DNA of 64,000 nt from Anaerolineaceae bacterium (GCA_002702705.1 PABH01000020.1:1-64000), one strand, 5' to 3'; shown: positions 26,893 through 35,925, counted from the stretch's first letter. The notes: a model not told the origin generated them from the sequence alone. Translations and numbers: made by a program.

Positions 26893-28298
26893 GCGCACCC
26901 ATTATTTGGATTGGCATCCCGTTCTTAATTTCTATCATCGTTTGGTTTTTTAGAAAAAACAGACCATTAATCATTTATTTAATTTCGGGCTTTTGTTTTT
27001 TACTAGCTGTGACAGCATTGATTGTTAAATTTGGTGAAGTATTTTCTTTGGGGCCGCTTACACTAGAAATTAATACAACCTTTACCGTTTTTGGAAGAAG
27101 TTTTATTTTACAAGACAGTGAGCGATTTATTGTTGCCTTATTGTATTTCTCGGCTGGGATATGGTTTTCTGCTGCAAGAATATCAGGAAGCAACGAATTC
27201 TTTTTACCACATGGATTGGCAGTAATCTCATTTTTAATCGCAGCCCTGACTGTTCAACCATTTTTATATGCAGCATTGTTTGTTGAAATCGCAGTGTTAT
27301 TAAGTATTCCTATGTTAATAAAGTCCGGAGAAGAGATTACGGACGGTGTATTACGATTTTTAGTTTTTCAAACGTTGGCCGTTCCTTTTATTTTATTGGC
27401 TGGTTGGGCTTTTGAACAGGCTCCATTTAGTGCAAATAGCCAACTTCAATTCTTTCAAGCCAGTATATTTTTAGGATTAGGATTTGCATTTTGGTTGTCA
27501 ATTTTCCCTTTTCATGCCTGGGTTCCGATGGTGGCAGAAGAAGGACAACCTTATGTATTTGCGTTCTTAATTAGTATGATTTCAACATCAATTCTTGTTT
27601 TAAGTATGGATTTTTTCAATTCCTACTCCTGGCTGCGGAATGAACCTGTCTTGTTACAATCTATACAAATTATTGGAACAATTATGGTTGTTTTTGGTGG
27701 AGTATTTGCTGCTTTTCAAAAACGATTATCCAGATTAATTGGATATGCATATATTTACGAAATCGGTTTTTCTCTGATCTCTATCGGTATTACAACCGAA
27801 ATAGGATGGGAGACGCTGATTTATTCCTTTATCCCAAGAATTTTTTCATTAATGGTGCTTTCACTAAGCGTTGCTGTTTTGAATAATAATTTTAAAACAG
27901 ATCAATTAGATGAAATTCGAGGCCTTTTTTATAAATCACCATTTATATCTATCGCAACGATTCTCGCGTGGTTTACTATAGCGGGACTTCCACTATTAGG
28001 AAGTTTTCCGATTAAAATGACAATACTTTCTGAAATTTCATCGACTTCGATTTTATATACAATTTGGATCATGATTGGCTTGGTAGGAAGTTTATTTATG
28101 GGTGGGCGATTATTATCAGTTTTATTTGTTTCTAGTCAAAAAACTGATGTGGATTCTCAATTAAAGATCCAAGAAACAACAGCCCAGGCGGTGTTTTTGT
28201 CGATTGAATCAATTATATTGATTGTATTGGGATTATTTCCTTCGATATTTATTTCGATAATGGTAGATGTTTTAAATGCATATACCAATTTATATTAA
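26889..28298 (+). CDS. Complex I / Mrp antiporter-like membrane subunit (NuoM/NuoL-type)
   Basis: The 469-residue protein has about 13-14 spans and clear proton-translocating-subunit marks: FVEIAVLLSIPM near residue 137 with the key helix-5 glutamate, FPFHAWVPMVAEEGQP near 209 matching the PFHxWLP motif, and GLPLLGSFPIKMTIL near 365 with the C-terminal lysine. No NuoA-I, hydrogenase or other redox subunits lie nearby, so the redox partner is missing or elsewhere. With the two genes upstream it may form an ion-translocating membrane module. The 4-base ATGA overlap shows translational coupling. Confidence 0.8.
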   Translation: MSAPIIWIGIPFLISIIVWFFRKNRPLIIYLISGFCFLLAVTALIVKFGEVFSLGPLTLEINTTFTVFGRSFILQDSERFIVALLYFSAGIWFSAARISGSNEFFLPHGLAVISFLIAALTVQPFLYAALFVEIAVLLSIPMLIKSGEEITDGVLRFLVFQTLAVPFILLAGWAFEQAPFSANSQLQFFQASIFLGLGFAFWLSIFPFHAWVPMVAEEGQPYVFAFLISMISTSILVLSMDFFNSYSWLRNEPVLLQSIQIIGTIMVVFGGVFAAFQKRLSRLIGYAYIYEIGFSLISIGITTEIGWETLIYSFIPRIFSLMVLSLSVAVLNNNFKTDQLDEIRGLFYKSPFISIATILAWFTIAGLPLLGSFPIKMTILSEISSTSILYTIWIMIGLVGSLFMGGRLLSVLFVSSQKTDVDSQLKIQETTAQAVFLSIESIILIVLGLFPSIFISIMVDVLNAYTNLY

Positions 28299-28321
28299 AA
28301 AACATGGTTATTAAAGCTGAA

Positions 28322-28330
28322 TGGTATAAT
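28322..28330 (+). promoter_or_regulatory. Extended -10 promoter element before the coiled-coil/selB pair
   Basis: TGGTATAAT (28322-28330) is a full extended -10 box in the gap between the membrane module and the coiled-coil gene. No good -35 is seen, as is normal for extended -10 promoters. Confidence 0.45.
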
Positions 28331-28378
28331 TTTTAGCATAAAAAACCTCCCATTGAATTAATTTGGAGAAAATAAAAT

Positions 28379-29554
28379 ATGGATTTTGAGCAGATTGCAC
28401 AACGATTAGAATGGTTAGATAATGAGCGAAGAAAAGACAAACTTGTTATTTCGACCTTAGAAGAACGCTTAATGAAGCTTGAAGGGGATATTCGTCCTGT
28501 ATTTCAGGAAATGCGTGATATGGAAGAGGAAATAAACCGTATCCGTTCGATGTTAAACCGATTTGATTCCATTGAAGCATCTATATCAAAAATTCGTGTA
28601 GATTTAACTAGAATGGTTGAGCAAGTTGAAAAAAGTCAAGTGGATCGGGAGCGGGAAATAGAAAAAAATCGATTAGCGGATATTGAAGCCTTAAATCAGT
28701 CAATAAAAGCGGTACGAGATGGGCTGGATCCAATTCCTATGATTAAGAAAGACTTAAAAGCAAGAGAAGCAGAGGAACACCGCTTAAGCCGATTAATTGC
28801 TGAAGTTGATAAAAAACTTCTTGAGATTCAACGCTCTGATGAAGAATATATCCGCGCCCAAAAAATTATGGAAGAAAACCAACGTCAAAGCTCTAAAAAA
28901 GTCGTGGATATGCAAGGAGAAGTTTCTTCCATACGTAAACGGGTGGAAGAGCAGCGCAGTAAAGTTGATCTTGTTAATGAGACATTAAAAAAACTGGAAA
29001 TGCGTCAAAATGAATTATTGAGTGCCGAAGTAGACCGTAAACAAAGTCAAACCGCTTTTATTGATCGTCATAATTTAGCTCAGGTCGAAAGAGACCGTAC
29101 CTGGCGTGAGTGGGAAAATCGGTTTGAATTAATTGATAAGCAATCACTTTCTCTGGATGAACAACTTCAATCTTTAGATGCCACTCAAAGACAGGTTAAA
29201 CACGCTCAGGAAGCCTTTGAGGATATTACCCAAAGGTTTGAAAGAAGAATTAATGAGATTACTGAAATGCAGCGCTTGATGGAAGATCGTTCCCGACAGG
29301 AATGGGTTTCTTTCAAAGCCGATGACCAAAAGCGCTGGTCAAATTATCTGTTGTCATCTGATGAATCTACACGAGAAATTAACCGCCATTTTGAAAAACT
29401 CGAAGGCCGCATGGTATTGGTTGAAGATCAATCTCAGGATATGATTGATCATATCTCTCAAATTTTACAAGAATTAAAACGAAGATATCAAGCTGAATTG
29501 ACTTTTGCGCGGACCCTTAATGAAGAGTTTGACGATAATTTTGATATCAAATAA
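28379..29554 (+). CDS. Coiled-coil protein of unknown function
   Basis: The 391-residue protein is charged, soluble and almost entirely heptad-like helix from residue 1 to about 380, rich in Glu, Lys, Arg and Gln. It has no signal peptide, membrane span or enzymatic motif. It could be a structural or scaffolding protein; short resemblance to SMC-like coils is compositional only. It starts after GGAG with a 10-base gap and ends nine bases before selB, so the two probably share a transcript from the extended -10 box at 28322. No function can be assigned. Confidence 0.7.
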   Translation: MDFEQIAQRLEWLDNERRKDKLVISTLEERLMKLEGDIRPVFQEMRDMEEEINRIRSMLNRFDSIEASISKIRVDLTRMVEQVEKSQVDREREIEKNRLADIEALNQSIKAVRDGLDPIPMIKKDLKAREAEEHRLSRLIAEVDKKLLEIQRSDEEYIRAQKIMEENQRQSSKKVVDMQGEVSSIRKRVEEQRSKVDLVNETLKKLEMRQNELLSAEVDRKQSQTAFIDRHNLAQVERDRTWREWENRFELIDKQSLSLDEQLQSLDATQRQVKHAQEAFEDITQRFERRINEITEMQRLMEDRSRQEWVSFKADDQKRWSNYLLSSDESTREINRHFEKLEGRMVLVEDQSQDMIDHISQILQELKRRYQAELTFARTLNEEFDDNFDIK

Positions 29555-29563
29555 GAGCAGCCT

Positions 29564-31465
29564 ATGTTTGTAATTGGTTCTGCAGGCCATATCGATCATG
29601 GAAAATCCACATTAATTAAGGCTTTAACAGGCACACACCCCGATCGTTTAAAAGAAGAAAAGGAAAGACAAATGACGATTGATTTGGGATTTGCCTGGTT
29701 AACCTTGCCAAATGGTGAAGAAGTTGGTGTGGTGGATGTGCCAGGCCATCGAGATTTTATCGAAAATATGTTGGCAGGAGTGGGGGGAATTGATGCGGCA
29801 CTTTTGGTAATTGCCGCTGATGAAGGGGTAATGCCGCAAACTAAAGAACATTTGGCAATTTTGGATTTACTTCAGGTTAAAGCCGGTATTGTTGTGATGA
29901 CCAAAGTTGACTTGATTTCCGAACCGGAATGGCTTGATCTTGTGGAATTGGATATCCATGAAATCTTGGAAGGAACAATTTTTAAAAACGCGCCTGTTGT
30001 TCGCGTTTCGGCTGTGACCCAAGCGGGAATTCCGGAATTAATTTCGACCATACAAGATAAATTATCTACAACCAGTCCAAAATTAGACTTAAATCGGGCA
30101 CGTTTACCGATTGATCGGGTTTTTACGATTACCGGATTTGGTACTGTTGTAACAGGCACTTTATTAGATGGAGTTATTCAGGTTGGTGACGAAGTTGAGA
30201 TCTTACCCAGCGAGATTAAAGCAAAAATCCGTGGTTTACAGACCCATAAAAACAAAGCACAAACGGCTTTCCCTGGGGGGAGAACAGCGGTTAATTTAAG
30301 TGGGGTAAATCATGACCAGGTCTTTCGGGGGAATGTATTATCTTTACCGGGAAAATATAACTCCACTAGAAGGTTTGATGCGTACATTCGATTATTGGAA
30401 GATGCCAGCAGTCCATTAAAACATAATCAGAAAATGAAATTATTTGTTGGTGCGAAAGAAAGTCTTGTTAGAATCCGGGTTTTGGGGGCAGATGAAATTC
30501 CGGCAGGTTCCGAAGGATGGATACAACTTGAATCGGATGAACCATTGGTTGTGGTACGATCCGATCGTTTTATCTTAAGGAGGCCATCACCTGGTGAAAC
30601 CATTGGGGGAGGCACTGTTATTAATACGGATCCTAAAAGGAGATATAAACGCTATTCCAAAGATGTGTTAGCCAAACTTGAAGCGTTAAAATCAGGTACA
30701 CCAGAGGATATTTTATTTCAGGTATTGATGGAAATAGGAGCCGGTAGTTTTGAAGAGGTTTATAAAAAAAGCAAGCTGGCACAAGAAACGGCTGTTGGTG
30801 GAATGTTAGCATTAGAAAAATCCGGGATGATTCAACGCCTGAATGAATTTACGGATGAGATATCCCTAAAAACGATTTTTGCATCTGTAAATTGGTTAAA
30901 TTTACAAAAACAAAAAGCAATAAAACACCTATCAGTTTTTCATAAAACAAACCCTTTGCGAATCGGTATGCCGCGTCAGGAATTACAAAGCAAATTAGAA
31001 ATAAATCAAAAGCTTTACCCCTTACTGGTTGCTTTATGGCGTTTGGAGAACGTTGTTCGTGTTGATGAGGAAAAAAATCAAGTCGCTTTAGCAGACTTTA
31101 AAATCCAATTAAATGCGAAGCAAGACCAAATATTTCAATCTTTCGTTCGTCAGTTAGAAGCTAATCTTTTTACACCTCCTTCTGTGAAACAGGCTGTTAC
31201 TGAGTTAGGGGAAGATTTATATGCCTATTTGGTAGAACAAGAATTAATACAATTGGTTTCTCCGGACGTGTTTTTTTATCATACTGCTTACCAGAAAATG
31301 GTAAACTGGGTCCGGTCAGAAATTATAAAAAAAGGATCAATTACCGTGGTGGATTTTCGGGATCATTTTTCTACCAGTCGAAAATATGCTCTCGCATTTT
31401 TGGAATACCTAGATCGAATCAATATTACGAAACGAGATGGGGATGAGCGGGTATTGGTAAAATAA
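29564..31465 (+). CDS. selB: Selenocysteine-specific elongation factor SelB
   Basis: The 633-residue protein is a translational GTPase. G1 is GHIDHGKST near residue 8, switch DLGFAWL near 45, DVPGHRDFI near 58 and TKVDLI near 113, followed by beta-barrel domains and a C-terminal set of winged-helix repeats (about residues 390-633). These mark SelB, which delivers Sec-tRNA to UGA codons at SECIS hairpins. Length fits bacterial SelB. selA, selD and the Sec tRNA are not in this window, and none of the genes here shows an interrupting in-frame UGA, so the target selenoproteins must be elsewhere. Confidence 0.95.
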   Translation: MFVIGSAGHIDHGKSTLIKALTGTHPDRLKEEKERQMTIDLGFAWLTLPNGEEVGVVDVPGHRDFIENMLAGVGGIDAALLVIAADEGVMPQTKEHLAILDLLQVKAGIVVMTKVDLISEPEWLDLVELDIHEILEGTIFKNAPVVRVSAVTQAGIPELISTIQDKLSTTSPKLDLNRARLPIDRVFTITGFGTVVTGTLLDGVIQVGDEVEILPSEIKAKIRGLQTHKNKAQTAFPGGRTAVNLSGVNHDQVFRGNVLSLPGKYNSTRRFDAYIRLLEDASSPLKHNQKMKLFVGAKESLVRIRVLGADEIPAGSEGWIQLESDEPLVVVRSDRFILRRPSPGETIGGGTVINTDPKRRYKRYSKDVLAKLEALKSGTPEDILFQVLMEIGAGSFEEVYKKSKLAQETAVGGMLALEKSGMIQRLNEFTDEISLKTIFASVNWLNLQKQKAIKHLSVFHKTNPLRIGMPRQELQSKLEINQKLYPLLVALWRLENVVRVDEEKNQVALADFKIQLNAKQDQIFQSFVRQLEANLFTPPSVKQAVTELGEDLYAYLVEQELIQLVSPDVFFYHTAYQKMVNWVRSEIIKKGSITVVDFRDHFSTSRKYALAFLEYLDRINITKRDGDERVLVK

Positions 31466-31481
31466 AAATTCAATAGTACCG

Positions 31482-31510
31482 TTGACAGAGATGGCTGATG
31501 CCTGTATAAT
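31482..31510 (+). promoter_or_regulatory. Perfect consensus sigma70 promoter of the rplU operon
   Basis: TTGACA (31482-31487) and TATAAT (31505-31510) match the consensus exactly, with a 17-base spacer. The L21 gene starts 115 bases after the -10. Such strength fits ribosomal protein genes. Confidence 0.88.
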
Positions 31511-31516
31511 TTCATT

Positions 31517-31624
31517 CGCTTCGCCCCGGCTAATGCTGGGGCTAAAATCTGTATTTCCAGCTTCCCCGCTGTATGGCGAATAACTCGCGAGATCCGTGGT
31601 GAAGTGAAGATGGAGAAAAAATAA
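31517..31624 (+). promoter_or_regulatory. Structured 5' leader of the L21-L27 mRNA
   Basis: The leader predicted from the promoter at 31505 is about 108 bases. It contains a strong hairpin, GCCCCGGC (31523-31530) with GCTGGGGC (31535-31542) around a TAAT loop, and a second GC-richer part with the palindrome CTCGCGAG at 31583-31590. L21 operons in other bacteria have autoregulatory leaders; that role here is inferred, and the RNA class is not identified. Confidence 0.5.
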
Positions 31625-31942
31625 ATGAAATACGCTATTATTGATTCAGGCGGTAAACAGTACAAAGCCGTCGAAGGCGCAACCATTCAGGTGGATCGCC
31701 TTAATGCCGAGATCGACGAACATATTGACATGGATAAAGTGTTATTGTTGGTTGATGAAGATAAAGTTGAAATTGGTGCACCTGAAGTTGTTGGTGCAAA
31801 AGTGATCACAAAAGTTGTATCACATGTAAAAGGCCCGAAAATTATCGTTTTCAAATACAAAGCGAAAAAGAAAATTCGAACAAAAACAGGCCATCGCCAA
31901 CAGTATACTCACTTGTTGGTCGAATCAATTGAGATGGAGTAG
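31625..31942 (+). CDS. rplU: 50S ribosomal protein L21
   Basis: The 105-residue protein starts [15 protein letters not shown], the L21 signature, and ends with the usual KTGHRQQYT basic segment near residue 86. It binds 23S rRNA in the large subunit. It is first in an operon with L27, five bases downstream, as in most bacteria. Ribosome site GGAG is at 31611-31614. Confidence 0.98.
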   Translation: MKYAIIDSGGKQYKAVEGATIQVDRLNAEIDEHIDMDKVLLLVDEDKVEIGAPEVVGAKVITKVVSHVKGPKIIVFKYKAKKKIRTKTGHRQQYTHLLVESIEME

Positions 31943-31947
31943 GAATT

Positions 31948-32211
31948 ATGGCACATAAAAAAGGTGGTGGATCTAGTCGTAACGGTCGTGATAGCAATTC
32001 GCAGCGCCTTGGTGTGAAGCGATATGCTGGTCAAAAAGTTTTATCCGGAAATATTTTGGTTCGCCAACGCGGCACAAAAATTAAACCGGGTGTGAACGTT
32101 GGTCGTGGCAAAGATGATACTTTGTTCGCGACAATTAATGGTGTGGTTCAATTCGAGACCTTACCAACTGGTCGAAAACGCGTGAATGTTTTCCCAGAAG
32201 ATGCCGCATAG
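31948..32211 (+). CDS. rpmA: 50S ribosomal protein L27
   Basis: The 87-residue protein starts [20 protein letters not shown], the invariant L27 N-terminus that reaches the peptidyl-transferase centre. No cleavable N-terminal extension of the Firmicutes type is present. It lies five bases after rplU. Confidence 0.98.
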   Translation: MAHKKGGGSSRNGRDSNSQRLGVKRYAGQKVLSGNILVRQRGTKIKPGVNVGRGKDDTLFATINGVVQFETLPTGRKRVNVFPEDAA

Positions 32212-32284
32212 CATCAAATTCGATACCCGTTTTTCCGCACAAGGAAATACGGAAGTAACGTAATTTTGAAAGAGGTTTAATTAA

Positions 32285-32749
32285 ATGAGAGAAAAAATTC
32301 ATCCAACTTATTATACGGATGCTACAGTAACCTGTGCATGTGGGAACACTTGGAAGACTGGTTCCACAAGAAAAGAAATCCGAACAGAAGTTTGTTCAAA
32401 TTGTCATCCTTTCTTCACAGGACAACAACAGCGTATTATCGACATTGAAGGTCAGGTTGACCGCTTCTATAAACGTTTACAAGCCCGCGAGAATTATTTG
32501 GAAGAAAAGAAATCCCGCGAAGAATCCAAGACATCTCTGGAACGTCCAGTTGCTGAACTCGAATTGGGTACCCGCGCAACTGATTCCTTATTAAAAGCTG
32601 GATTAGATTCAGTCGGTAAGGTAATGGAACTGCTTGAAAAAGGTGATAATGAAGTTTTGGCAGTTGAAGGTTTTGGTAGAAAATCTTTAATTGATCTGAA
32701 GAAGAAATTACGCTCTTTGGGTTATACAATCCCGAGTGATGAAGCGTAA
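32285..32749 (+). CDS. rpmE: 50S ribosomal protein L31 fused to an RNA polymerase alpha-CTD-like domain
   Basis: The first 70 or so residues are a zinc-type L31, with CACG and [10 protein letters not shown] motifs. After a charged linker (about 66-88) a second domain of about 60 residues follows, with [16 protein letters not shown] near residue 95, a helix, [19 protein letters not shown] near 129. This matches the pattern of the alpha-subunit C-terminal domain: Arg of R265, and the GRKS loop with the Lys-Ser pair that contact UP-element DNA, while Asn268 is Asp here. Total length is 154 residues, about twice a normal L31. Whether the extra domain binds DNA, RNA or protein is unknown. Confidence 0.9.
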   Translation: MREKIHPTYYTDATVTCACGNTWKTGSTRKEIRTEVCSNCHPFFTGQQQRIIDIEGQVDRFYKRLQARENYLEEKKSREESKTSLERPVAELELGTRATDSLLKAGLDSVGKVMELLEKGDNEVLAVEGFGRKSLIDLKKKLRSLGYTIPSDEA

Positions 32750-32768
32750 GTAAATTCCAATCAAAAAT

Positions 32769-32803
32769 AAAATACAGCTTGTGAAAACAGGCTGTATTTT
32801 TTT
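32769..32803 (+). terminator. Rho-independent terminator after rpmE
   Basis: AAAATACAGC (32769-32778) pairs with GCTGTATTTT (32791-32800), with extra pairs inside, followed by TTT. It ends the rplU-rpmA-rpmE region. Confidence 0.85.
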
Positions 32804-32848
32804 GTATGTTGGGGTAGAATCTTTTCATCTCTCGACAGGAGGATTTTA

Positions 32849-33418
32849 ATGAAACATCATGCTGGGACAATTGAAGTAGTATGTGGATCAATGTTTTGTG
32901 GAAAAACTGAAGAATTAATCAGGAGATTACGCAGAGCTGTGATCGCCAAGCAGAATGTACAAGTGTTTAAACCAATCATTGATAATCGTTATCAGGCGGC
33001 CAAAGTTTCATCTCATAATGGTGATGCTTTTGAAGCGCAACCTATTGAAAAGGCTGCTGACCTTCTAAAAAACTTGGAAAGTAAAACAACAGTTGTGGGT
33101 ATTGATGAAGCCCAGTTTTTCGATCCTGAAATTATTAAAATTGTGCATGATTTAGCAGATAAAGGTATTCGGGTGATATTAGCCGGTTTGGATATGGATT
33201 TTAAAGGAGAGCCTTTTGGTGTAATGCCGGAATTGTTAGCAATTGCCGAACGTGTGGATAAGTTAAGTGCAATTTGTATGGTGTGTGGGGATTCAGCAAG
33301 CAGAACGCAACGATTGGTAAATGGAAAACCCGCCCGGTATGACGATCCGGTTATTATTGTTGGTGCTTCAGAATTATATGAGGCACGATGTCGAACCCAT
33401 CATGAAGTTCCACGTTAA
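32849..33418 (+). CDS. tdk: Thymidine kinase
   Basis: The 189-residue protein has the type II thymidine kinase P-loop [17 protein letters not shown] near residue 11, the DEAQFF Walker B near 89, a zinc pair CMVCG near 145 and a final CRTHH. It phosphorylates deoxythymidine for salvage. AGGAGG lies seven bases before the start. It begins a salvage set with hpt, 12 bases downstream. Confidence 0.96.
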   Translation: MKHHAGTIEVVCGSMFCGKTEELIRRLRRAVIAKQNVQVFKPIIDNRYQAAKVSSHNGDAFEAQPIEKAADLLKNLESKTTVVGIDEAQFFDPEIIKIVHDLADKGIRVILAGLDMDFKGEPFGVMPELLAIAERVDKLSAICMVCGDSASRTQRLVNGKPARYDDPVIIVGASELYEARCRTHHEVPR

Positions 33419-33430
33419 AGGCAGGTTATA

Positions 33431-33997
33431 ATGCGCAATTATTCAGAATTTTTGGCAGAGGTATTAATTTCGGAAGAGGAACTTCAAACCAGAATTAAAG
33501 AAATGGGGCAGCAAATTAGTGAGGATTATAAAGATTCAAAAAATTTGTTGTTAATCTGTATCTTACGCGGAGGAGTTATGTTTTTGACAGACCTGATGCG
33601 TCAGATACATATTCCCCATGCTATTGAGTTTATGGCTGTATCCTCTTACGGATTAGGAGCTAGAGAAACCACAGGCCAAATACGAATTTCTCATGATTTG
33701 AATACAGACATACATGACCGAGATGTGATTTTAGTAGAAGATATTATTGATTCCGGGCACACATTGTCTTCTGTCCTGGACATGTTATCTACCCGGAAAC
33801 CTAAAAGTTTGGAAGTTTGCACACTTTTGGATAAAGCAGAACGGCGAGAAGTATCTGTGCCGGTTAAGTATGTTGGGTTTACTATCCCTAATAAATTTGT
33901 TTTTGGTTATGGGCTGGATTTAGATGATTACTACCGGCATTTACCATTCATTGGAGTAGTAGATGAAAATAAATATCAGGCAGAATCGGACGAATGA
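33431..33997 (+). CDS. hpt: Hypoxanthine phosphoribosyltransferase
   Basis: The 188-residue protein has the PRPP-binding motif VILVEDIIDSGHTL near residue 100, a KYVGFTIPNKFVFGYGLD segment near 140 and a CILRGGVMFL loop near 40. It turns hypoxanthine (the product of adenine deaminase at 2891) or guanine into nucleotides. It overlaps the next gene by four bases. Confidence 0.95.
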   Translation: MRNYSEFLAEVLISEEELQTRIKEMGQQISEDYKDSKNLLLICILRGGVMFLTDLMRQIHIPHAIEFMAVSSYGLGARETTGQIRISHDLNTDIHDRDVILVEDIIDSGHTLSSVLDMLSTRKPKSLEVCTLLDKAERREVSVPVKYVGFTIPNKFVFGYGLDLDDYYRHLPFIGVVDENKYQAESDE

Positions 33998-35508
33998 CAG
34001 AAATATTTTTCAATCGATATATTCAATATGTCCTTAAAAACCTGAATCAAGTATTAAAACCAGAAGAATCCGTATATCTGGTAGGCGGCGTTGTTCGGGA
34101 TCTGTTTTTAAATCGGGATATTTACGATATTGATTTGGCTGTAAAAGGAAATGTCCGGAAAATCGCCAGATTATTTGCAAATAATATCAAAGCTCCGTTT
34201 TTTATGTTAAATGAAAGTTTTGATACCGCTCGGGTGGTTTGGACCACTGAAAATAATACAAAAATTTTTATCGATCTGGTGGGATTAAGAGGGAGTTCCA
34301 TTGAAGCTGATTTGAAAGCCCGAGATTTTACCATTAATGCTGTTGCAATTGATATAAAAAGTCCTAACCATGTAATCGACCCAAATGGTGGACTGCAAGA
34401 TATTCAGTCAAAATTAATTCGTTCTTGTTCTGTGAATACTTTTAACGATGATCCATTACGTATTCTTAGAGCTGTTCGCCAATCAGTTATATTTGGGTTC
34501 CGTTTTGAGGACCAAACATTGGCTCAATTAAAAAGATCGATTGATTTGATCCGCTCAGTATCAGATGAACGTCTTCGTGATGAATTATTTAAGCTATTTG
34601 ATTTGGAAAATCCAGCGGTTCCATTGGTGTTATTAAATCATCTTGGCATTATTCCTAAAATTTTTAACGAAATTAAGGACTTGCTGTTTTATCAATGGCC
34701 ATCCATACCGTCAGAATCAGTTTGGGACCATACAATATCAGCGATTAAAAACATGAGTTTATTATTTGATGTATTGGTTGGAGAATATAAATCTGGTGGA
34801 GCACATGAACTACAGTCTGGAAAGGCCGTGCTTAAATTAGGTCGTTTTCGTGAATCCTTGGAAGATTATTTTCAAGAGAGCATTTCCGCAGAGCGAAGTG
34901 TGAAGTCTTTGTTGTTTTTTTGTGCTTTCCTTCATGATGTTGGGAAACAACAATCGGAGAGGAAACGGGAAGATGGATCGATTTCATTTCGAGGTCATAA
35001 TGTATTTTCGCTGGCGTTATTTGAAAATACAGCCGAACGATTGGCTTTATCAAACTTAGAAATAAAATGGGGTGGCTTGGTAATCAAGAACCATATGGAA
35101 ATCCATCAGGCAGCCAAAGACCCAGGCGATGTGGATTCCAGATGGTTATACCGCTTTATCAAAACAAATCAGGATGCAGGAATTGGACTGGTTTTCTTTT
35201 CCCTGGCTGATTGTCTAGCTCATCAATATGAATTGGATTTTGAAGCTCGTTATGAAAAAGAGCTCAACATAAGCCGAAAGATTTATGATGCTTATTTTGG
35301 TGAAGATGATCGATTAAGAAATCCGCCCAAATACTTGGACGGAAGAGAAATAATGTCTTTAACTCAATTGGAAGCTGGACCAAAATTAGGCCAACTTATC
35401 CGTCAATTAGAAGAAGAGACCGCTATTGGTAACCTAAACTCAACCCAAGAAGCCGTAGCGTATGTAAAAGATGTTGCTAAAGTGTTAAATACGGGTTCTC
35501 CGAATTAA
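33994..35508 (+). CDS. CCA tRNA nucleotidyltransferase / poly(A) polymerase family with HD domain
   Basis: The 504-residue protein has the class II nucleotidyltransferase head (GGVVRDLFLNRDIYDIDLA near residue 31, with the catalytic aspartates) and the ARDFTINAVA motif near 108. The RNA-binding neck follows (DDPLRILRAVR near 149), then an HD phosphohydrolase domain with FLHDVGKQ near 312. HD-containing members usually repair or add the tRNA 3' CCA end. Translation is coupled to hpt by ATGA. A terminator-like hairpin follows. Confidence 0.87.
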   Translation: MTEIFFNRYIQYVLKNLNQVLKPEESVYLVGGVVRDLFLNRDIYDIDLAVKGNVRKIARLFANNIKAPFFMLNESFDTARVVWTTENNTKIFIDLVGLRGSSIEADLKARDFTINAVAIDIKSPNHVIDPNGGLQDIQSKLIRSCSVNTFNDDPLRILRAVRQSVIFGFRFEDQTLAQLKRSIDLIRSVSDERLRDELFKLFDLENPAVPLVLLNHLGIIPKIFNEIKDLLFYQWPSIPSESVWDHTISAIKNMSLLFDVLVGEYKSGGAHELQSGKAVLKLGRFRESLEDYFQESISAERSVKSLLFFCAFLHDVGKQQSERKREDGSISFRGHNVFSLALFENTAERLALSNLEIKWGGLVIKNHMEIHQAAKDPGDVDSRWLYRFIKTNQDAGIGLVFFSLADCLAHQYELDFEARYEKELNISRKIYDAYFGEDDRLRNPPKYLDGREIMSLTQLEAGPKLGQLIRQLEEETAIGNLNSTQEAVAYVKDVAKVLNTGSPN

Positions 35509-35554
35509 GATAAATTCTGAAAGCTGAATTTTGTTAATTTGAAAAGGTTAAGAC

Positions 35555-35583
35555 GTAGAAATAATCCTTATTTCTGCTTGTTT
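35555..35583 (+). terminator. Terminator after the CCA-transferase gene
   Basis: GTAGAAATAA (35555-35564) and TTATTTCTGC (35568-35577) form a 10-bp stem with one wobble and a 3-base loop, followed by TTGTTT. Confidence 0.65.
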
Positions 35584-35893
35584 AAGGATAAACCTCATCA
35601 AGAATGGGTGCATATGAGCAGACACATCCATAACTGTTTGAACAGCCCTCAATAGGTAAGGTGGGTACGTTTTCTTTTGAATAAACTCCTTCCATATCAC
35701 GACAAGTAAGGCATGCCGTTTTTGCTACGCTGATACGGATGGCTGTTACCCTGGGATTTGCTTTTAATTCTTGCAATTGAACTGCATGTTTTGAATATTC
35801 AGATAAATCAGCACCACAATTTAAACAATTTGATTCACTATCTGGGGATTGATAATTACATTTAGAACAAGTTTGCACATTAACCTCACTCAT
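35582..35893 (-). CDS. Small double-cysteine-cluster protein (zinc ribbon plus C-terminal Cys motif)
   Basis: The 103-residue protein begins with a zinc ribbon (CSKC near residue 9, CLNCG near 23). It ends with a second cluster, CLTCRDMEGVY near 61 and CSNSYGCVC near 85, whose spacing recalls the C-terminal CxxC...CxC element of phage head-morphogenesis (MuF-type) proteins, standing alone here. No catalytic residues or signal peptide are seen. Ribosome site AAAGAAAAAATG is weak. It lies between the CCA-transferase and a response regulator gene. Function unknown; metal or nucleic-acid binding is likely. Confidence 0.65.
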   Translation of the reverse strand: MSEVNVQTCSKCNYQSPDSESNCLNCGADLSEYSKHAVQLQELKANPRVTAIRISVAKTACLTCRDMEGVYSKENVPTLPIEGCSNSYGCVCSYAPILDEVYP

Positions 35894-35925
35894 TTTTTCT
35901 TTTAATTTTACTATGGATAAAACAA

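Noticed and set aside
29564-31465. Selenoprotein genes near selB
   Set aside because: No gene in the window is broken by an in-frame TGA with continuing homology after it.
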